Assembly: GCA_020740485.1 (NCBI GenBank)
Contig: DYMN01000005.1
Location: forward strand, 1 to 64,000
Direction of reading: 5' to 3'
DNA from: Polaribacter sp.
GTDB lineage: Bacteria; Bacteroidota; Bacteroidia; Flavobacteriales; Flavobacteriaceae
Length of the DNA stretch: 64,000 nucleotides
Shown: positions 18,081-27,381 of the stretch, piece after piece
Numbering within the stretch: the first letter of the stretch is position 1
How the letters are laid out: every line of letters starts with the position of its first letter
Notes under the pieces: generated by a model
What the model was told of the DNA's origin: nothing
The model's database searches: none
Seen by the model: the letters and a program-made list of their open reading frames with translations, nothing else
Program-made: the position numbers and the translations under genes

Positions 18081-18866
18081 ATGCAAGTAAAAGCTAAAAA
18101 ATTCTTAGGTCAACATTTTTTGAAAGATTTATCAATTGCTCAAAAAATTGCGGATACCTTGCAAGGTGAAGACTTTCAATTGGTGTTGGAAATTGGTCCC
18201 GGTATGGGCGTTTTAACCCAATTTTTACTTAAAAAAGAATATCCGGTAGAAGTAGTGGAAATTGACAGAGAGTCTGTGGCTTACCTCAATGAAAACTTTC
18301 CGGTTTTAAACGGAAAAATACACGGTACTGATTTTTTAAAAATGGATTTACGTCAATTTTTCAATGGAAAAACGATGGCAATTATTGGAAATTTCCCTTA
18401 TAATATATCAAGTCAAATATTGTTTAAAGCATTGGAATATAAAGAATTGGTTCCATTATTTTCCGGTATGTTTCAAAAAGAAGTAGCCCAGCGCATCACG
18501 GCAAAACCAGGCAATAAAACGTATGGAATCTTATCAGTTTTAACACAAGCATTTTATGATACAGAATATCTTTTTACGGTTTCACCACACGTTTTTAATC
18601 CACCCCCTAAAGTAGATTCAGGTGTAATCAGACTGATAAGAAAAAATGAATTCACGTTAAAGGTAAATGAAAAATTATTTTTTGAAGTGGTAAAAACCGC
18701 TTTTAATCAGCGCAGAAAAACCTTGAGGAATAGTTTAAAAAGCTACAATTTGCCTGAAAATATCACCAAAATGTCTATCTTTGCGTTGCGTCCGGAGCAA
18801 CTTTCCTATTCAGAATTTGAAGATTTAACGCTACTGATTGAAGGTCATTTGCAAGGTGGAATTTAA
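18081..18866 (+). CDS. rsmA: 16S rRNA dimethyladenosine transferase
   Basis: RsmA (KsgA) dimethylates two adjacent adenines in helix 45 of 16S rRNA late in small-subunit assembly, using SAM. The 261-aa protein has the opening KKFLGQHFL (6-14), SAM-binding EIGPGMG at 37-43, the catalytic NFPY at 104-107 and a C-terminal helical domain. Length is typical. Loss of this gene in other bacteria gives kasugamycin resistance. Second gene of an operon with DUF4286, followed 50 bases later by mgtE. Confidence 0.96.
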   Translation: MQVKAKKFLGQHFLKDLSIAQKIADTLQGEDFQLVLEIGPGMGVLTQFLLKKEYPVEVVEIDRESVAYLNENFPVLNGKIHGTDFLKMDLRQFFNGKTMAIIGNFPYNISSQILFKALEYKELVPLFSGMFQKEVAQRITAKPGNKTYGILSVLTQAFYDTEYLFTVSPHVFNPPPKVDSGVIRLIRKNEFTLKVNEKLFFEVVKTAFNQRRKTLRNSLKSYNLPENITKMSIFALRPEQLSYSEFEDLTLLIEGHLQGGI

Positions 18867-18916
18867 TTTTCAGACTCATTCAAAAATAAATTATTGAATT
18901 TTCTAAAACTGTCTGT

Positions 18917-20266
18917 ATGCAATTTGAAGTATCCAAAGAATTTATCCAAGACTTAGAACAATTGATTTCTGCTAACGATGAAGTAGCGGTAAACGATTTA
19001 TTAAACGAAATGCACCCTGCGGACTTAGCGGAAGTAATCTATGAATTGAGTTTTGAAGATTCAATTTACATCATGCGTCTTTTGGATAGTGAAACTACTT
19101 CCGGCATCTTGGAAGAGTTGGATGAAGAAACCAGAACTAAAGTTTTAGCCGAACTCACTCCGCACGAAATTGCGGAAGAAATCAATGAATTGGATGCTGA
19201 CGTTGCAGCGGACATTATTGCTGAACTGCCCGAACACAAAAAGGATATCGTAATTAAAGCCATTGATGACAAGGAACACGCCAGCGACATCGTAGAATTA
19301 ATGCGATATGACGAAGATACCGCCGGTGGTTTGATGGGTAAAGAAATGGTATTGGTCAATGAGAATTGGACTGTGCTTACCTGTGTGAAAGAAATGCGAA
19401 GACAAGCCCAAGAAATAGGTGAAGTTTTTATTGTTTATGTCGTAGATGATGATGAAATTTTAAAAGGAAGATTGTCTTTAAAGAGTTTACTTACTACCTC
19501 TACCAGAGCTTTAGTGAAAGATGTGTATGTAAAAAATATACATTACGTAACCACTTCCGATCACGCTGATGAAGTAGCTCAAATTATGCAAAAATACAAT
19601 TTGGTGGTCATTCCCGTGGTGGATGAATTAGGAAGATTGGTTGGTACAATTAATATTGATGATGTGGTAGATTACATCAAAGAAGTGGCTGACAGTAATT
19701 ACCAATTGGCATCCGGTTTAACCGATGACGTTGAAGCGGACGATACAATTATAGATTTGATAAAAGGACGATTGCCTTGGTTGGTTTTAGGATTATTTGG
19801 AGGCGTGCTGAGTGTTTTTATTTTAAATGGATTTGGAAATGCGGTTACTCATTTTCCTCAACTATTTTTCTTTGCGCCTTTAATAGCCGGAATGGCAGGA
19901 AATGCAGGTGTTCAATCTTCTGCTATCATGGTGCAAGGTCTTGCCAATAATTTGATAAAAGGAAGTGTTTGGCAAAGATTATACAAAGAGTTTAAATTAA
20001 GCCTTTTCAACGGAATAGTAGTTGCCTTAATGGTTTTTATATTCAGTATCATCATGAATTGGGGATTGTTATTTAGTTTTACCGTTGGATTTGCATTAGT
20101 AGCTGTCATTATTATTGCATCAATCGTGGGCACTTTTATACCCATATTTTTAGACAAAAAAGGCATTGATCCGGCTTTGGCAACAGGACCTTTTATCACC
20201 ACTACTAACGATATTTTCGGAACCTTAATTTATTTTTCATTAGCAAAATTAATCTTAGGTTTTTAA
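18917..20266 (+). CDS. mgtE: Magnesium transporter MgtE
   Basis: A dimeric Mg2+ channel of the inner membrane gated by cytoplasmic Mg2+. The 449-aa protein shows the full architecture: an N-terminal superhelical domain of acidic repeats (residues 1-130, e.g. HPADLAEVIYEL, ELDADVAADIIAELP), two CBS domains (about 135-255; TAGGLMGKEMV, LVGTINIDDVVDYI), the plug helix, and five membrane helices from about 285. The pore-region motif PLIAGMAGNAGVQSSA is at about 320-335 and DPALATGPFITTTND near 420. Follows rsmA on the same strand. Confidence 0.95.
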   Translation: MQFEVSKEFIQDLEQLISANDEVAVNDLLNEMHPADLAEVIYELSFEDSIYIMRLLDSETTSGILEELDEETRTKVLAELTPHEIAEEINELDADVAADIIAELPEHKKDIVIKAIDDKEHASDIVELMRYDEDTAGGLMGKEMVLVNENWTVLTCVKEMRRQAQEIGEVFIVYVVDDDEILKGRLSLKSLLTTSTRALVKDVYVKNIHYVTTSDHADEVAQIMQKYNLVVIPVVDELGRLVGTINIDDVVDYIKEVADSNYQLASGLTDDVEADDTIIDLIKGRLPWLVLGLFGGVLSVFILNGFGNAVTHFPQLFFFAPLIAGMAGNAGVQSSAIMVQGLANNLIKGSVWQRLYKEFKLSLFNGIVVALMVFIFSIIMNWGLLFSFTVGFALVAVIIIASIVGTFIPIFLDKKGIDPALATGPFITTTNDIFGTLIYFSLAKLILGF

Positions 20267-20302
20267 ACTAAGATATAAAAAACAATAAACACTAATAAAA
20301 AA

Positions 20303-21208
20303 ATGGAAACAGTTCTCATTGCGGGTGGCACCGGCTTAGTAGGAAAACATCTCATCTCTTTGTTGTTAGCAAACAATTATCGGGTTAGAGTGCTCAGTCG
20401 TCAAAAACAAAGTCATCCTGCAATAGAATATTTTCTCTGGGATTTAGATAAAGGATACATAGAAGAAAATGCACTAAAAGACGTTCAACATCTCATTAAT
20501 TTATCCGGTGCTAATATAGGGTCAGAGCGTTGGAGCGAAAAGCGAAAACAAGAAATTGTAAGTAGCAGAACCGAAAGTGCTCAATTGCTTTTTGACACCG
20601 TAAAAAAGGAAAAGATAGCTTTAAGAACCTATATTACTTCTTCTGCTGTGGGCTATTATGGAGGTGTAACCTCTGAAAAAATATTTACAGAATCCGACCC
20701 TCCTGCTTCAGATTTTTTGGGTAGTGTATGTCAAAAATGGGAAGAGAAATCATTGTTATTTGTGAAGGATAACATTAGAACTATTCAAGTGAGAATCGGG
20801 GTTGTTTTAGCTAAAGAAGACGGGGCTCTTCCCAAAATGTTAAAACCTATTCAAATGGGGTTTGGAGCAGTATTAGGAAGTGGAAGACAATACATTCCTT
20901 GGATTCATATTGATGATATCGTTAAGGTATTCTTATGGGTCTTGCAAAACCCAAGCGTTGCGGGAGCCTATAATGCTGTTGCTCCTAACCCTGTAAACAA
21001 CAAACAACTGACCCGATCTATTGCAAAAACAATAAACAAAAAAATCTTGTTGCCGGCTGTACCCGGTTTTATGTTGAAGTTAATATTAGGAGAAATGGCA
21101 GAATTAGCATTGGAAGGCAGTCGTGTATCAAATAAAAAGTTACTCGATACAGGAATTACTTTCCAATATAGTGATGTTGACGAAGCTTTAAATAATCTAC
21201 TGAAATAA
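20303..21208 (+). CDS. TIGR01777-type NAD-dependent epimerase/dehydratase
   Basis: An extended short-chain dehydrogenase of the YfcH/SulA-like family, of uncertain substrate. The 301-aa protein has the Rossmann motif GGTGLVGKHL (about 8-17), NLSGANIG (about 67-74), the catalytic-like TSSAVGYYG (about 112-120) and the C-terminal DUF1731 region (AVPGFMLKLILGEMAELALEGSRV, from about 252). It is 36 bases downstream of mgtE and converges with the next gene with 3 bases between stop codons. Confidence 0.9.
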   Translation: METVLIAGGTGLVGKHLISLLLANNYRVRVLSRQKQSHPAIEYFLWDLDKGYIEENALKDVQHLINLSGANIGSERWSEKRKQEIVSSRTESAQLLFDTVKKEKIALRTYITSSAVGYYGGVTSEKIFTESDPPASDFLGSVCQKWEEKSLLFVKDNIRTIQVRIGVVLAKEDGALPKMLKPIQMGFGAVLGSGRQYIPWIHIDDIVKVFLWVLQNPSVAGAYNAVAPNPVNNKQLTRSIAKTINKKILLPAVPGFMLKLILGEMAELALEGSRVSNKKLLDTGITFQYSDVDEALNNLLK

Positions 21209-21211
21209 AAT

Positions 21212-21559
21212 TTATTTTTCGTCTAAAAAAGAATATAAAATAGATTGTAAAACAGATAATACCACGCTAAAAAGTAGCGCTATCCAGAAACCTTTGACAT
21301 AAAATTCCGGAATTACATAACTCGCCAGCATTACTATTAAGGCATTGATTACCAACAAGAAAAGACCTAAAGTTACTATGGTAATAGGTAGCGTTAATAT
21401 AATCAATATAGGCTTTATAAAAATATTCAGTAATCCTAAAACTAAAGCTACTAAAAGAGCAGCTCCAAAACTATCCACCCTTACCCAATTATTAGGAAAG
21501 AGATAAGCTATAATTAACACAGCAAAAGTGGTCAGTAGAAGTTTTATTAGTGTTTTCAT
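21212..21559 (-). CDS. Small membrane protein of the YvlD/phage-holin-IV-like family
   Basis: A 115-aa protein with four hydrophobic helices, typical of the family often labelled phage holin family IV (DUF360). It is not evidence of a prophage; chromosomal homologues are widespread and their role in the membrane is poorly known. The run NIFIKPILIILTLPITIVTLG (about 45-65, read in parts) carries the recognisable N-x-x-I-K-P-I motif. Located just upstream of nothing on its strand; recO is the preceding gene, 30 bases away. Confidence 0.85.
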   Translation of the reverse strand: MKTLIKLLLTTFAVLIIAYLFPNNWVRVDSFGAALLVALVLGLLNIFIKPILIILTLPITIVTLGLFLLVINALIVMLASYVIPEFYVKGFWIALLFSVVLSVLQSILYSFLDEK

Positions 21560-21589
21560 TGGTTAAAATATAATTTGGGAGAAGCAAAG

Positions 21590-22306
21590 TTAGTCAAACA
21601 ATTCTTTTAAAACAACTATTGACTTTGGTTTTTTAAAATTTGGCAAATGTAATCCCATATATTGAATGATTCTTTCTAAAAGTTCATTACGCTGCTTTCT
21701 GTTGAATATCACTTCATTTTCATTGTAAGTATTTGAATATAAAATAGATACAAACCATTTTAATTCTTCATTTTCAATAAAAATTGTACTTATAGGTTGA
21801 TTTAAAAATTTTCCTTCCACCATATCAAATACTTTTGCGTTTTCTTCAAAAACAGGAGCAAAACCTAAATATTTAATCAAATTTACAACAAAATTCAAAT
21901 GAAAATTACTCACTTGATTCAAGTGGTCTAATTTTTGAAAAGATTCAACTAAAAAATCAAACAATTGCTCTTCGTGTAATTCTTCTTTTAAAGTTTGATT
22001 TAAAATTTCACTAATAAAAAGAACAATACTTTGTTTAAAAATATCAGTATGTAATGTGCGATAAGGTTGTAAAATTTGGGCTTCTTTTATTAAATTCAAT
22101 TGACCTTTGTTGTTATGAAAAGCCACTATTTCAAGCACATTCAAGGGAAGAAAATAGGATTTTTTGAGCTTTGATTTCTTCGTGTTTAATATCCCTTTGA
22201 GGTAATAGGATTTTAAGCCGAAATCTTTGGTAAAACAATGCACAATCAAGTCGGATTCTGCGTACTTTATAGCATGTATTACTATGGCATGTGTTTTTTG
22301 AATCAT
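21590..22306 (-). CDS. recO: DNA repair protein RecO
   Basis: RecO anneals single strands and loads RecA with RecR at gaps. The 238-aa protein has the N-terminal OB fold (THAIVIHAIKYAESDLIVHCFTKDFGLKSYYLKG, residues 5-38 in parts) and a helical C-terminal domain. The zinc-binding cysteines of some RecO proteins are absent, as is usual in Bacteroidota. It lies 21 bases downstream of the LptD-like gene, likely in the same transcript. Confidence 0.92.
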   Translation of the reverse strand: MIQKTHAIVIHAIKYAESDLIVHCFTKDFGLKSYYLKGILNTKKSKLKKSYFLPLNVLEIVAFHNNKGQLNLIKEAQILQPYRTLHTDIFKQSIVLFISEILNQTLKEELHEEQLFDFLVESFQKLDHLNQVSNFHLNFVVNLIKYLGFAPVFEENAKVFDMVEGKFLNQPISTIFIENEELKWFVSILYSNTYNENEVIFNRKQRNELLERIIQYMGLHLPNFKKPKSIVVLKELFD

Positions 22307-22327
22307 GGAGCTTTGAGAAGCTTATTA

Positions 22328-24946
22328 CTAGCGCAATCTTCTATCGGGTGGACTTTGTTTGTCGTACTTTAAGTCACTTAAAATACTTGATTTTACTCCA
22401 ATATAAAAGTAGTACGTTTGTCTGTAGCCAAAAGGCACCCAATTAAACGTCATTTGCCAACTATCAAGATCACGACCGAAATTTAAAGTGGTATAAGTAA
22501 CTCCTTTTCTTTTAAAATCATAACCGCTGGTATAGCCCACGGTCCATTTTGGGGTTAAATCTATATTTCCGTTGATTGTTAAAGAGTTTGATGAAATACC
22601 ACTTTGGGTAAATCCATTGTCAGCATATTGTAATGAGTACGAAATGTTCATCGTCCATGGAATATCAGCGTAATACAATCTTGTCTTCTTGGTCTTTGTT
22701 TCATTTGATGCTGAAGCATTCTTGATATTTCTTGTGTCACTTCCTTCAATCCCTGCATCATTTTTAGTTTCTGAGCTTTGATTATTGGGGCTCTTTTCTC
22801 CACTAAAAGTTTCATTAGACATGCTATAACTCATCGTCAGACCGGCATTAGTCATCCTGAAAAGACTTCCACCGTTTTGAATGTTGAATTTATCAATTCT
22901 CTTGCCACTAGCATTGATGGCATAAGGATCTAATGAAGCATTAGCATTGATGCGCATTTTTTTCTTTAATATATCTATTCCGGTAGTCATAGTGACGTTG
23001 GACCACCGCAGGGAATCAGCAGTGATATCATAGCCGGTATTAAAATTCAAGTTATTGAGTAATGGAATTATCTTGGGTTCCGTTTTTGTAGAATCTTTTT
23101 CCATGACCTTGGCTTCAAAATTATTTTGAATGCTAATTCCGATGTTATTTGACATACTTCGACTAGGGCTGCTATACAAAGCTGCCTCATAAGGAGAATA
23201 TTGCACATATTCGTTTTTTATCGGATTGTAATAGCTTTGATCATAGAAACTAAAATCAGGTCTATAATTATATGAGATGCTGGGCGTTATTGTGTGTCTA
23301 ATGGCTTTTAATCTTCCTTTTTTAAAATTAAAAGTACCATAAACATTGGTTGCAAGACTCATTCCTGTTGAAAAATCTCTAATGGCATTAAATCCCTGCA
23401 ACGTATCTTTTACTTCTTTATCCGTTACGATATCATATTGCTTTGAAATATAATCAAAGTACCAAAATTCATTAAAATTTGCAGAAGGCGAAAGTGTAAA
23501 GTAACTCAATACTTTCATATTGGTGCTCAAACTCATACTGTGTTTTAATCCTTTTCTTCCGGTTTCAAACATCTTTTTGGTAAAAAATTCAGAATCTGTA
23601 GTGTTTAGATCATATCTTCCATTTAAGTTATAATTTAAACTCAACCTATGCAATGCATTTTTTTTACTACCGTTTTTAGGCGCAAACGGATAGATTCTAT
23701 CCATATTGAGTACTAAAGTGGGCAGTGTCATGTTAATCTTTTTGGTATTTGTATTTTGCGAATGGGTTGCAGAAAGACTCATATTGAAAGGTGTGCCATA
23801 AAACCTTTTTGAATAAGAAATTGAAGAACTCAACGTATTGTTCAGATTGGCATTGGTGGTATATTCATTCAGCGACTCCCTATAATAAGTACTACTACCC
23901 AGATTTACAGAGGCAGATAAATTGGCATTTGGATTAGCCGAAGCATCTTGCCGGTGCGACCATCTTATGTTGTATAAAACACTTTTACTGTAATCATCAA
24001 AACCCCTAAGACTGTTGATGTTATTTTCATAATTAAAATCCAATGAACCTGAAAACTTATACTTTAATTTATAACTGCTTCCGGTACTAAATCCCCAACT
24101 GCCGTTGGTGTATAAATCTCCGGTCAAAGTCAAGTCAAAATAATCGTTTAAAGCTAAATAATACCCTCCATTCTGGAGAAAATAGCCTCTGTCGGCAGAT
24201 TCACCCCAAGTAGGTATCAGAATCCCTGAAGTTCTGGTTTTAGTCAATGGAAAGTAAGCAAATGGCATCACCGCTGGAGTAGGCACATCAGCGATATACA
24301 ATTGCGACCATCCTGCGATTATTTTTTTATTCGGAATGATTTTGGCTTTATTAATATCAATGTAATAATCCGGTCGCGGTTCTTTTTTTGAGGTTGTTAC
24401 AGATATGTCTTTGACATAAAGCGTAGAGTCATTCACCTTTTTACTGATAGCACTTCCTAAATAAATGCCACCTTCTTGCTCCGTTTTTAAGCCCCAAATC
24501 AAAGCTCTTTCTGTTTTGTAATTTACTAACAGTGAATCTTGAACTGATTCTTCACTTCCTTGCTTAAAATGCGGTAGTTGTCCATAGCCTAAACTATCGA
24601 CAATACCACGGGCTTTTATCAACTCATTTTTAAAATCAATGATGATGACTCCGGCTTCTAAATCAACATCTTGATAATGTAATTTAGCGTTATTGTAAAG
24701 CGTTGTGATGTTATTTTTCATATCAATGGAAATATAATCATCAGCGGTGTGCGTAACGATATCTTCTAACTTTTCTTTTTTTGTGCTTATTTTTAAGGTG
24801 TCGTTTACGACACTATCTTTTTTTACTAACAGGTTATCTGATTTTTCAGGCTCTTTCATAACAGTATCTTTTACTTGAGCATATTGATGTACAAGTAACA
24901 AAAAATTTAAAAAAGAGAATATTAATATTTTTTTATAAAAGGCCAA
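22328..24946 (-). CDS. lptD: LptD-like outer-membrane LPS assembly protein
   Basis: An 872-aa outer-membrane protein resembling LptD, the barrel that places lipopolysaccharide in the outer leaflet. Residues 1-24 are a signal peptide; about 60-210 form an LptA/OstA-like beta-jellyroll (IIIDFKNELIKARGIVDSLG, YIDINKAKIIPNKK); the remainder is a large barrel with many aromatic strands. The PFAYFPLTKTRTSGILIPTWG stretch (about 226-246, in parts) is the recognised LptD signature. The four cysteines that form disulfides in E. coli LptD are not seen. Followed by recO. Confidence 0.85.
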   Translation of the reverse strand: MAFYKKILIFSFLNFLLLVHQYAQVKDTVMKEPEKSDNLLVKKDSVVNDTLKISTKKEKLEDIVTHTADDYISIDMKNNITTLYNNAKLHYQDVDLEAGVIIIDFKNELIKARGIVDSLGYGQLPHFKQGSEESVQDSLLVNYKTERALIWGLKTEQEGGIYLGSAISKKVNDSTLYVKDISVTTSKKEPRPDYYIDINKAKIIPNKKIIAGWSQLYIADVPTPAVMPFAYFPLTKTRTSGILIPTWGESADRGYFLQNGGYYLALNDYFDLTLTGDLYTNGSWGFSTGSSYKLKYKFSGSLDFNYENNINSLRGFDDYSKSVLYNIRWSHRQDASANPNANLSASVNLGSSTYYRESLNEYTTNANLNNTLSSSISYSKRFYGTPFNMSLSATHSQNTNTKKINMTLPTLVLNMDRIYPFAPKNGSKKNALHRLSLNYNLNGRYDLNTTDSEFFTKKMFETGRKGLKHSMSLSTNMKVLSYFTLSPSANFNEFWYFDYISKQYDIVTDKEVKDTLQGFNAIRDFSTGMSLATNVYGTFNFKKGRLKAIRHTITPSISYNYRPDFSFYDQSYYNPIKNEYVQYSPYEAALYSSPSRSMSNNIGISIQNNFEAKVMEKDSTKTEPKIIPLLNNLNFNTGYDITADSLRWSNVTMTTGIDILKKKMRINANASLDPYAINASGKRIDKFNIQNGGSLFRMTNAGLTMSYSMSNETFSGEKSPNNQSSETKNDAGIEGSDTRNIKNASASNETKTKKTRLYYADIPWTMNISYSLQYADNGFTQSGISSNSLTINGNIDLTPKWTVGYTSGYDFKRKGVTYTTLNFGRDLDSWQMTFNWVPFGYRQTYYFYIGVKSSILSDLKYDKQSPPDRRLR

Positions 24947-25082
24947 TATGATGATAAAAAACTTGTTTCTGTAGGAAAATATAGTAATTTCGCATTATCG
25001 TTAAAGTCAAATTAATCTATGAATTACAATCAATTTGGCTTGATAATTGATTCTTTAAAAATCGGTCAAAAATAAGTAAAAT

Positions 25083-26288
25083 ATGCGGGTAAATTCCCAA
25101 GAAAATATTAAATATCTGAAATTATCTCCTAAATTAGTAGGCATGCTACTGGTTTTGTCGCTATTGTTCTTTTCCCCTTTTGATCAAGTAGCTCAAAATA
25201 AGAAATTCACCGTAGTATTAGATCCCGGTCACGGTGGTAAAGATTCGGGTACTATAGGTACCAAACGATACAAAAATTGGTATGAAAAAAATATTGTATT
25301 AGCTGTGGCACTCAAAGTGGGTGCTATTTTGAAGGAAGAAGCACATGATATAAATGTTATTTATACCCGAAACACAGATGTCTTTGTTGAGCTGCATAAA
25401 CGAGGTGAAATTGCCAACAAAGCAGATGCCGATTTATTTATTTCCATACACGTCAATGCGGCAAGTCCAAGTGCGAAAGGAACAGAAACTTATGTGCTCG
25501 GTGTTCATAGAAATGCATCAAATTTAGCCGTTGCTAAATTAGAAAATGACGTTATTTTGTTAGAAGACAATTATGAAAAACATTATTCTTACAATCCCAA
25601 TAATCCGGAGTCAATTATAGGATTGACCCTAATGCAAGAGGATTTCTTAGATCAAAGTATCAAAATGGCAAAAATTTTAGAAAAGAATTTTGTAAACGTG
25701 GGCGGTCGTACCTCAAAAGGAGTTAAGCAAGCAGGATTTGTAGTATTACACCAATCATATATGCCAGCCATATTAACTGAAATCGGGTTTTTGAGCAATA
25801 CCGGCGAAGAAGATTTTTTAAGAACGGATGAAGGGCAGGAAAAAATAGCTCAATCATTAGCAGCATCTATTATAAAATACAAAAATGAGTTAACGCAGAA
25901 TGGTTCTTCATCCGTTGAAATAGAAGATGTTACCTCTGAAAATAAAGTGGATGACCCAATAATTGACTCAACTGATACCTCTGAAAATAAGATAACGGAA
26001 CAAACTAAAGACAGAATTTTTGAAGGGGTTACATTTAAAATTCAAATAGCATCCGGAGTTAAATCCATTGAAACAAAGTCTCAAAATTTCAAAGGATTAA
26101 AAGGAATAGAACGCATAAAAACAGGTTCAACGTATAAATATTATTACGGCAAAACCTCAAATTATGACGAAATACTCAAGATGAGAGGAAAAGCTAAAGA
26201 AGTGGGTTATTCCGATTGTTTTATCGTAGCATTTAAAAATGGAGAAAAAGTATCTGTGACAGATGTCATAAATGAAAGAACAAAATAA
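25083..26288 (+). CDS. N-acetylmuramoyl-L-alanine amidase (Amidase_3)
   Basis: A zinc enzyme that cuts the bond between MurNAc and the stem peptide, releasing cross-linked peptides during cell separation. The 401-aa protein has an N-terminal hydrophobic segment (residues 18-30), then an Amidase_3 domain with Zn ligands His50 (DPGHGGKDSG), Glu68 and His123 (SIHVNA), and catalytic Glu233 (LTEIGFLSN). After an acidic linker, the last 85 residues look like a SPOR-type domain (FKIQIASG..., YKYYYGKTSNYDE), which binds denuded glycan at division sites. Next gene is an MCE protein 20 bases on. Confidence 0.93.
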   Translation: MRVNSQENIKYLKLSPKLVGMLLVLSLLFFSPFDQVAQNKKFTVVLDPGHGGKDSGTIGTKRYKNWYEKNIVLAVALKVGAILKEEAHDINVIYTRNTDVFVELHKRGEIANKADADLFISIHVNAASPSAKGTETYVLGVHRNASNLAVAKLENDVILLEDNYEKHYSYNPNNPESIIGLTLMQEDFLDQSIKMAKILEKNFVNVGGRTSKGVKQAGFVVLHQSYMPAILTEIGFLSNTGEEDFLRTDEGQEKIAQSLAASIIKYKNELTQNGSSSVEIEDVTSENKVDDPIIDSTDTSENKITEQTKDRIFEGVTFKIQIASGVKSIETKSQNFKGLKGIERIKTGSTYKYYYGKTSNYDEILKMRGKAKEVGYSDCFIVAFKNGEKVSVTDVINERTK

Positions 26289-26308
26289 CGAAGATAGTAC
26301 TTATAATT

Positions 26309-27277
26309 ATGAAAATAACCAGAGAATTTAAAATAGGGTTTGTCGCTATAACCGCATTAGCTTTATTTATATGGGGTTTTAATTTTTTAGACGGAAAAAA
26401 CTTATTGAAGCCTAAAGTGAAAACCTATTTTGCAGAATACAAAAATGTGCAAGGGCTCAATGGAGCAAGTCCTGTAACTATCAACGGATTTCAAGTAGGG
26501 AAAGTGCAGAATATAACCTTTAATCCTGACCCTAATAAAAAAGGGCAGTTGATTGTGGAGTTTAGCGCAGAAACTGATTTGCCTTTTTCTGTCAATTCTA
26601 TTGCTAAAATATACAGCGACGGTATTATGGGCGGGAAAGTTCTGGCTATAGTTCCATCCTATGAAGGCATTGTTGCCAAACCCGGGGATTACCTCAAGGG
26701 TGATATTGAATCCGATATTTTTTCTTCCGTTTCAGAAAAATTGAATCCGCTTCAAGCTAAAGTAGAAAGTATGATTGTACAAGCCGATTCGCTTTTGGTA
26801 GGGATGAATGACGTGTTAGATAAAAAAACAAGAACCGATTTAAAATCAAGTGTAGAACAATTGAATGCCACTATGGCTCACTTTAAGGAGGTCACTGAAA
26901 ATCTAAATCATTTATTAGCGCAAAACAAAAGCACAATAGACAAAACTTTAAAAAATGCGGAAACTGCAAGCGGAAAAATTAATACACTGACTGATAATCT
27001 AAATTCAGAATTGGAAAATGCTAAAATCGCAGCAACTATCCAAGAGTTAAAAAAAACGGTTGATAACATTAACCTTCTTGTGCAAGGATTAGATGCGGGA
27101 AATGGAAGTTTAGGAAAACTCATCAAAGACGAAGAAATGTATAATAACCTCACTAACGCCTCCAAGGAATTAGAGGAACTTCTCCAAGAGATGAAGGTAA
27201 ACCCAAAACGCTTCGTACATTTCTCCGTTTTTGGAAAAAAAGACAAGGGTTATCAACCCAATGACACCTTAAATTAA
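26309..27277 (+). CDS. MCE/MlaD-family lipid-binding protein
   Basis: A periplasmic, membrane-anchored MCE protein of the kind that moves phospholipid between inner and outer membranes. The 322-aa protein has one N-terminal helix (residues 9-25), the MCE domain (about 37-118; TYFAEYKNVQGLNGASPVTINGFQVGKV in parts) and a long amphipathic/coiled-coil tail to about residue 290. The ABC ATPase and permease partners (MlaFE) are not in the window. Its position after an amidase gene is the usual order in flavobacteria. Confidence 0.9.
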   Translation: MKITREFKIGFVAITALALFIWGFNFLDGKNLLKPKVKTYFAEYKNVQGLNGASPVTINGFQVGKVQNITFNPDPNKKGQLIVEFSAETDLPFSVNSIAKIYSDGIMGGKVLAIVPSYEGIVAKPGDYLKGDIESDIFSSVSEKLNPLQAKVESMIVQADSLLVGMNDVLDKKTRTDLKSSVEQLNATMAHFKEVTENLNHLLAQNKSTIDKTLKNAETASGKINTLTDNLNSELENAKIAATIQELKKTVDNINLLVQGLDAGNGSLGKLIKDEEMYNNLTNASKELEELLQEMKVNPKRFVHFSVFGKKDKGYQPNDTLN

Positions 27278-27348
27278 ACTATGTAAATAATTTAGTTTTA
27301 TCTTAATATTTATTCAATAACATTTTTACTTTATAAAAAAATTTGGTT

Positions 27349-27356
27349 TATTTTTG
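27349..27356 (+). promoter_or_regulatory. -7 promoter element (TATTTTTG) for the Fe-S protein gene
   Basis: Perfect TAnnTTTG, 25 bases before ATG 27382; separates this gene's expression from the MCE gene upstream. Confidence 0.6.
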
Positions 27357-27381
27357 TACAATCGAATCAAACGATTGAAAT

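Noticed and set aside
21212-21559. A phage holin as a sign of prophage
   Set aside because: The holin-IV-like family is common on chromosomes and nothing else in the region is phage-like.
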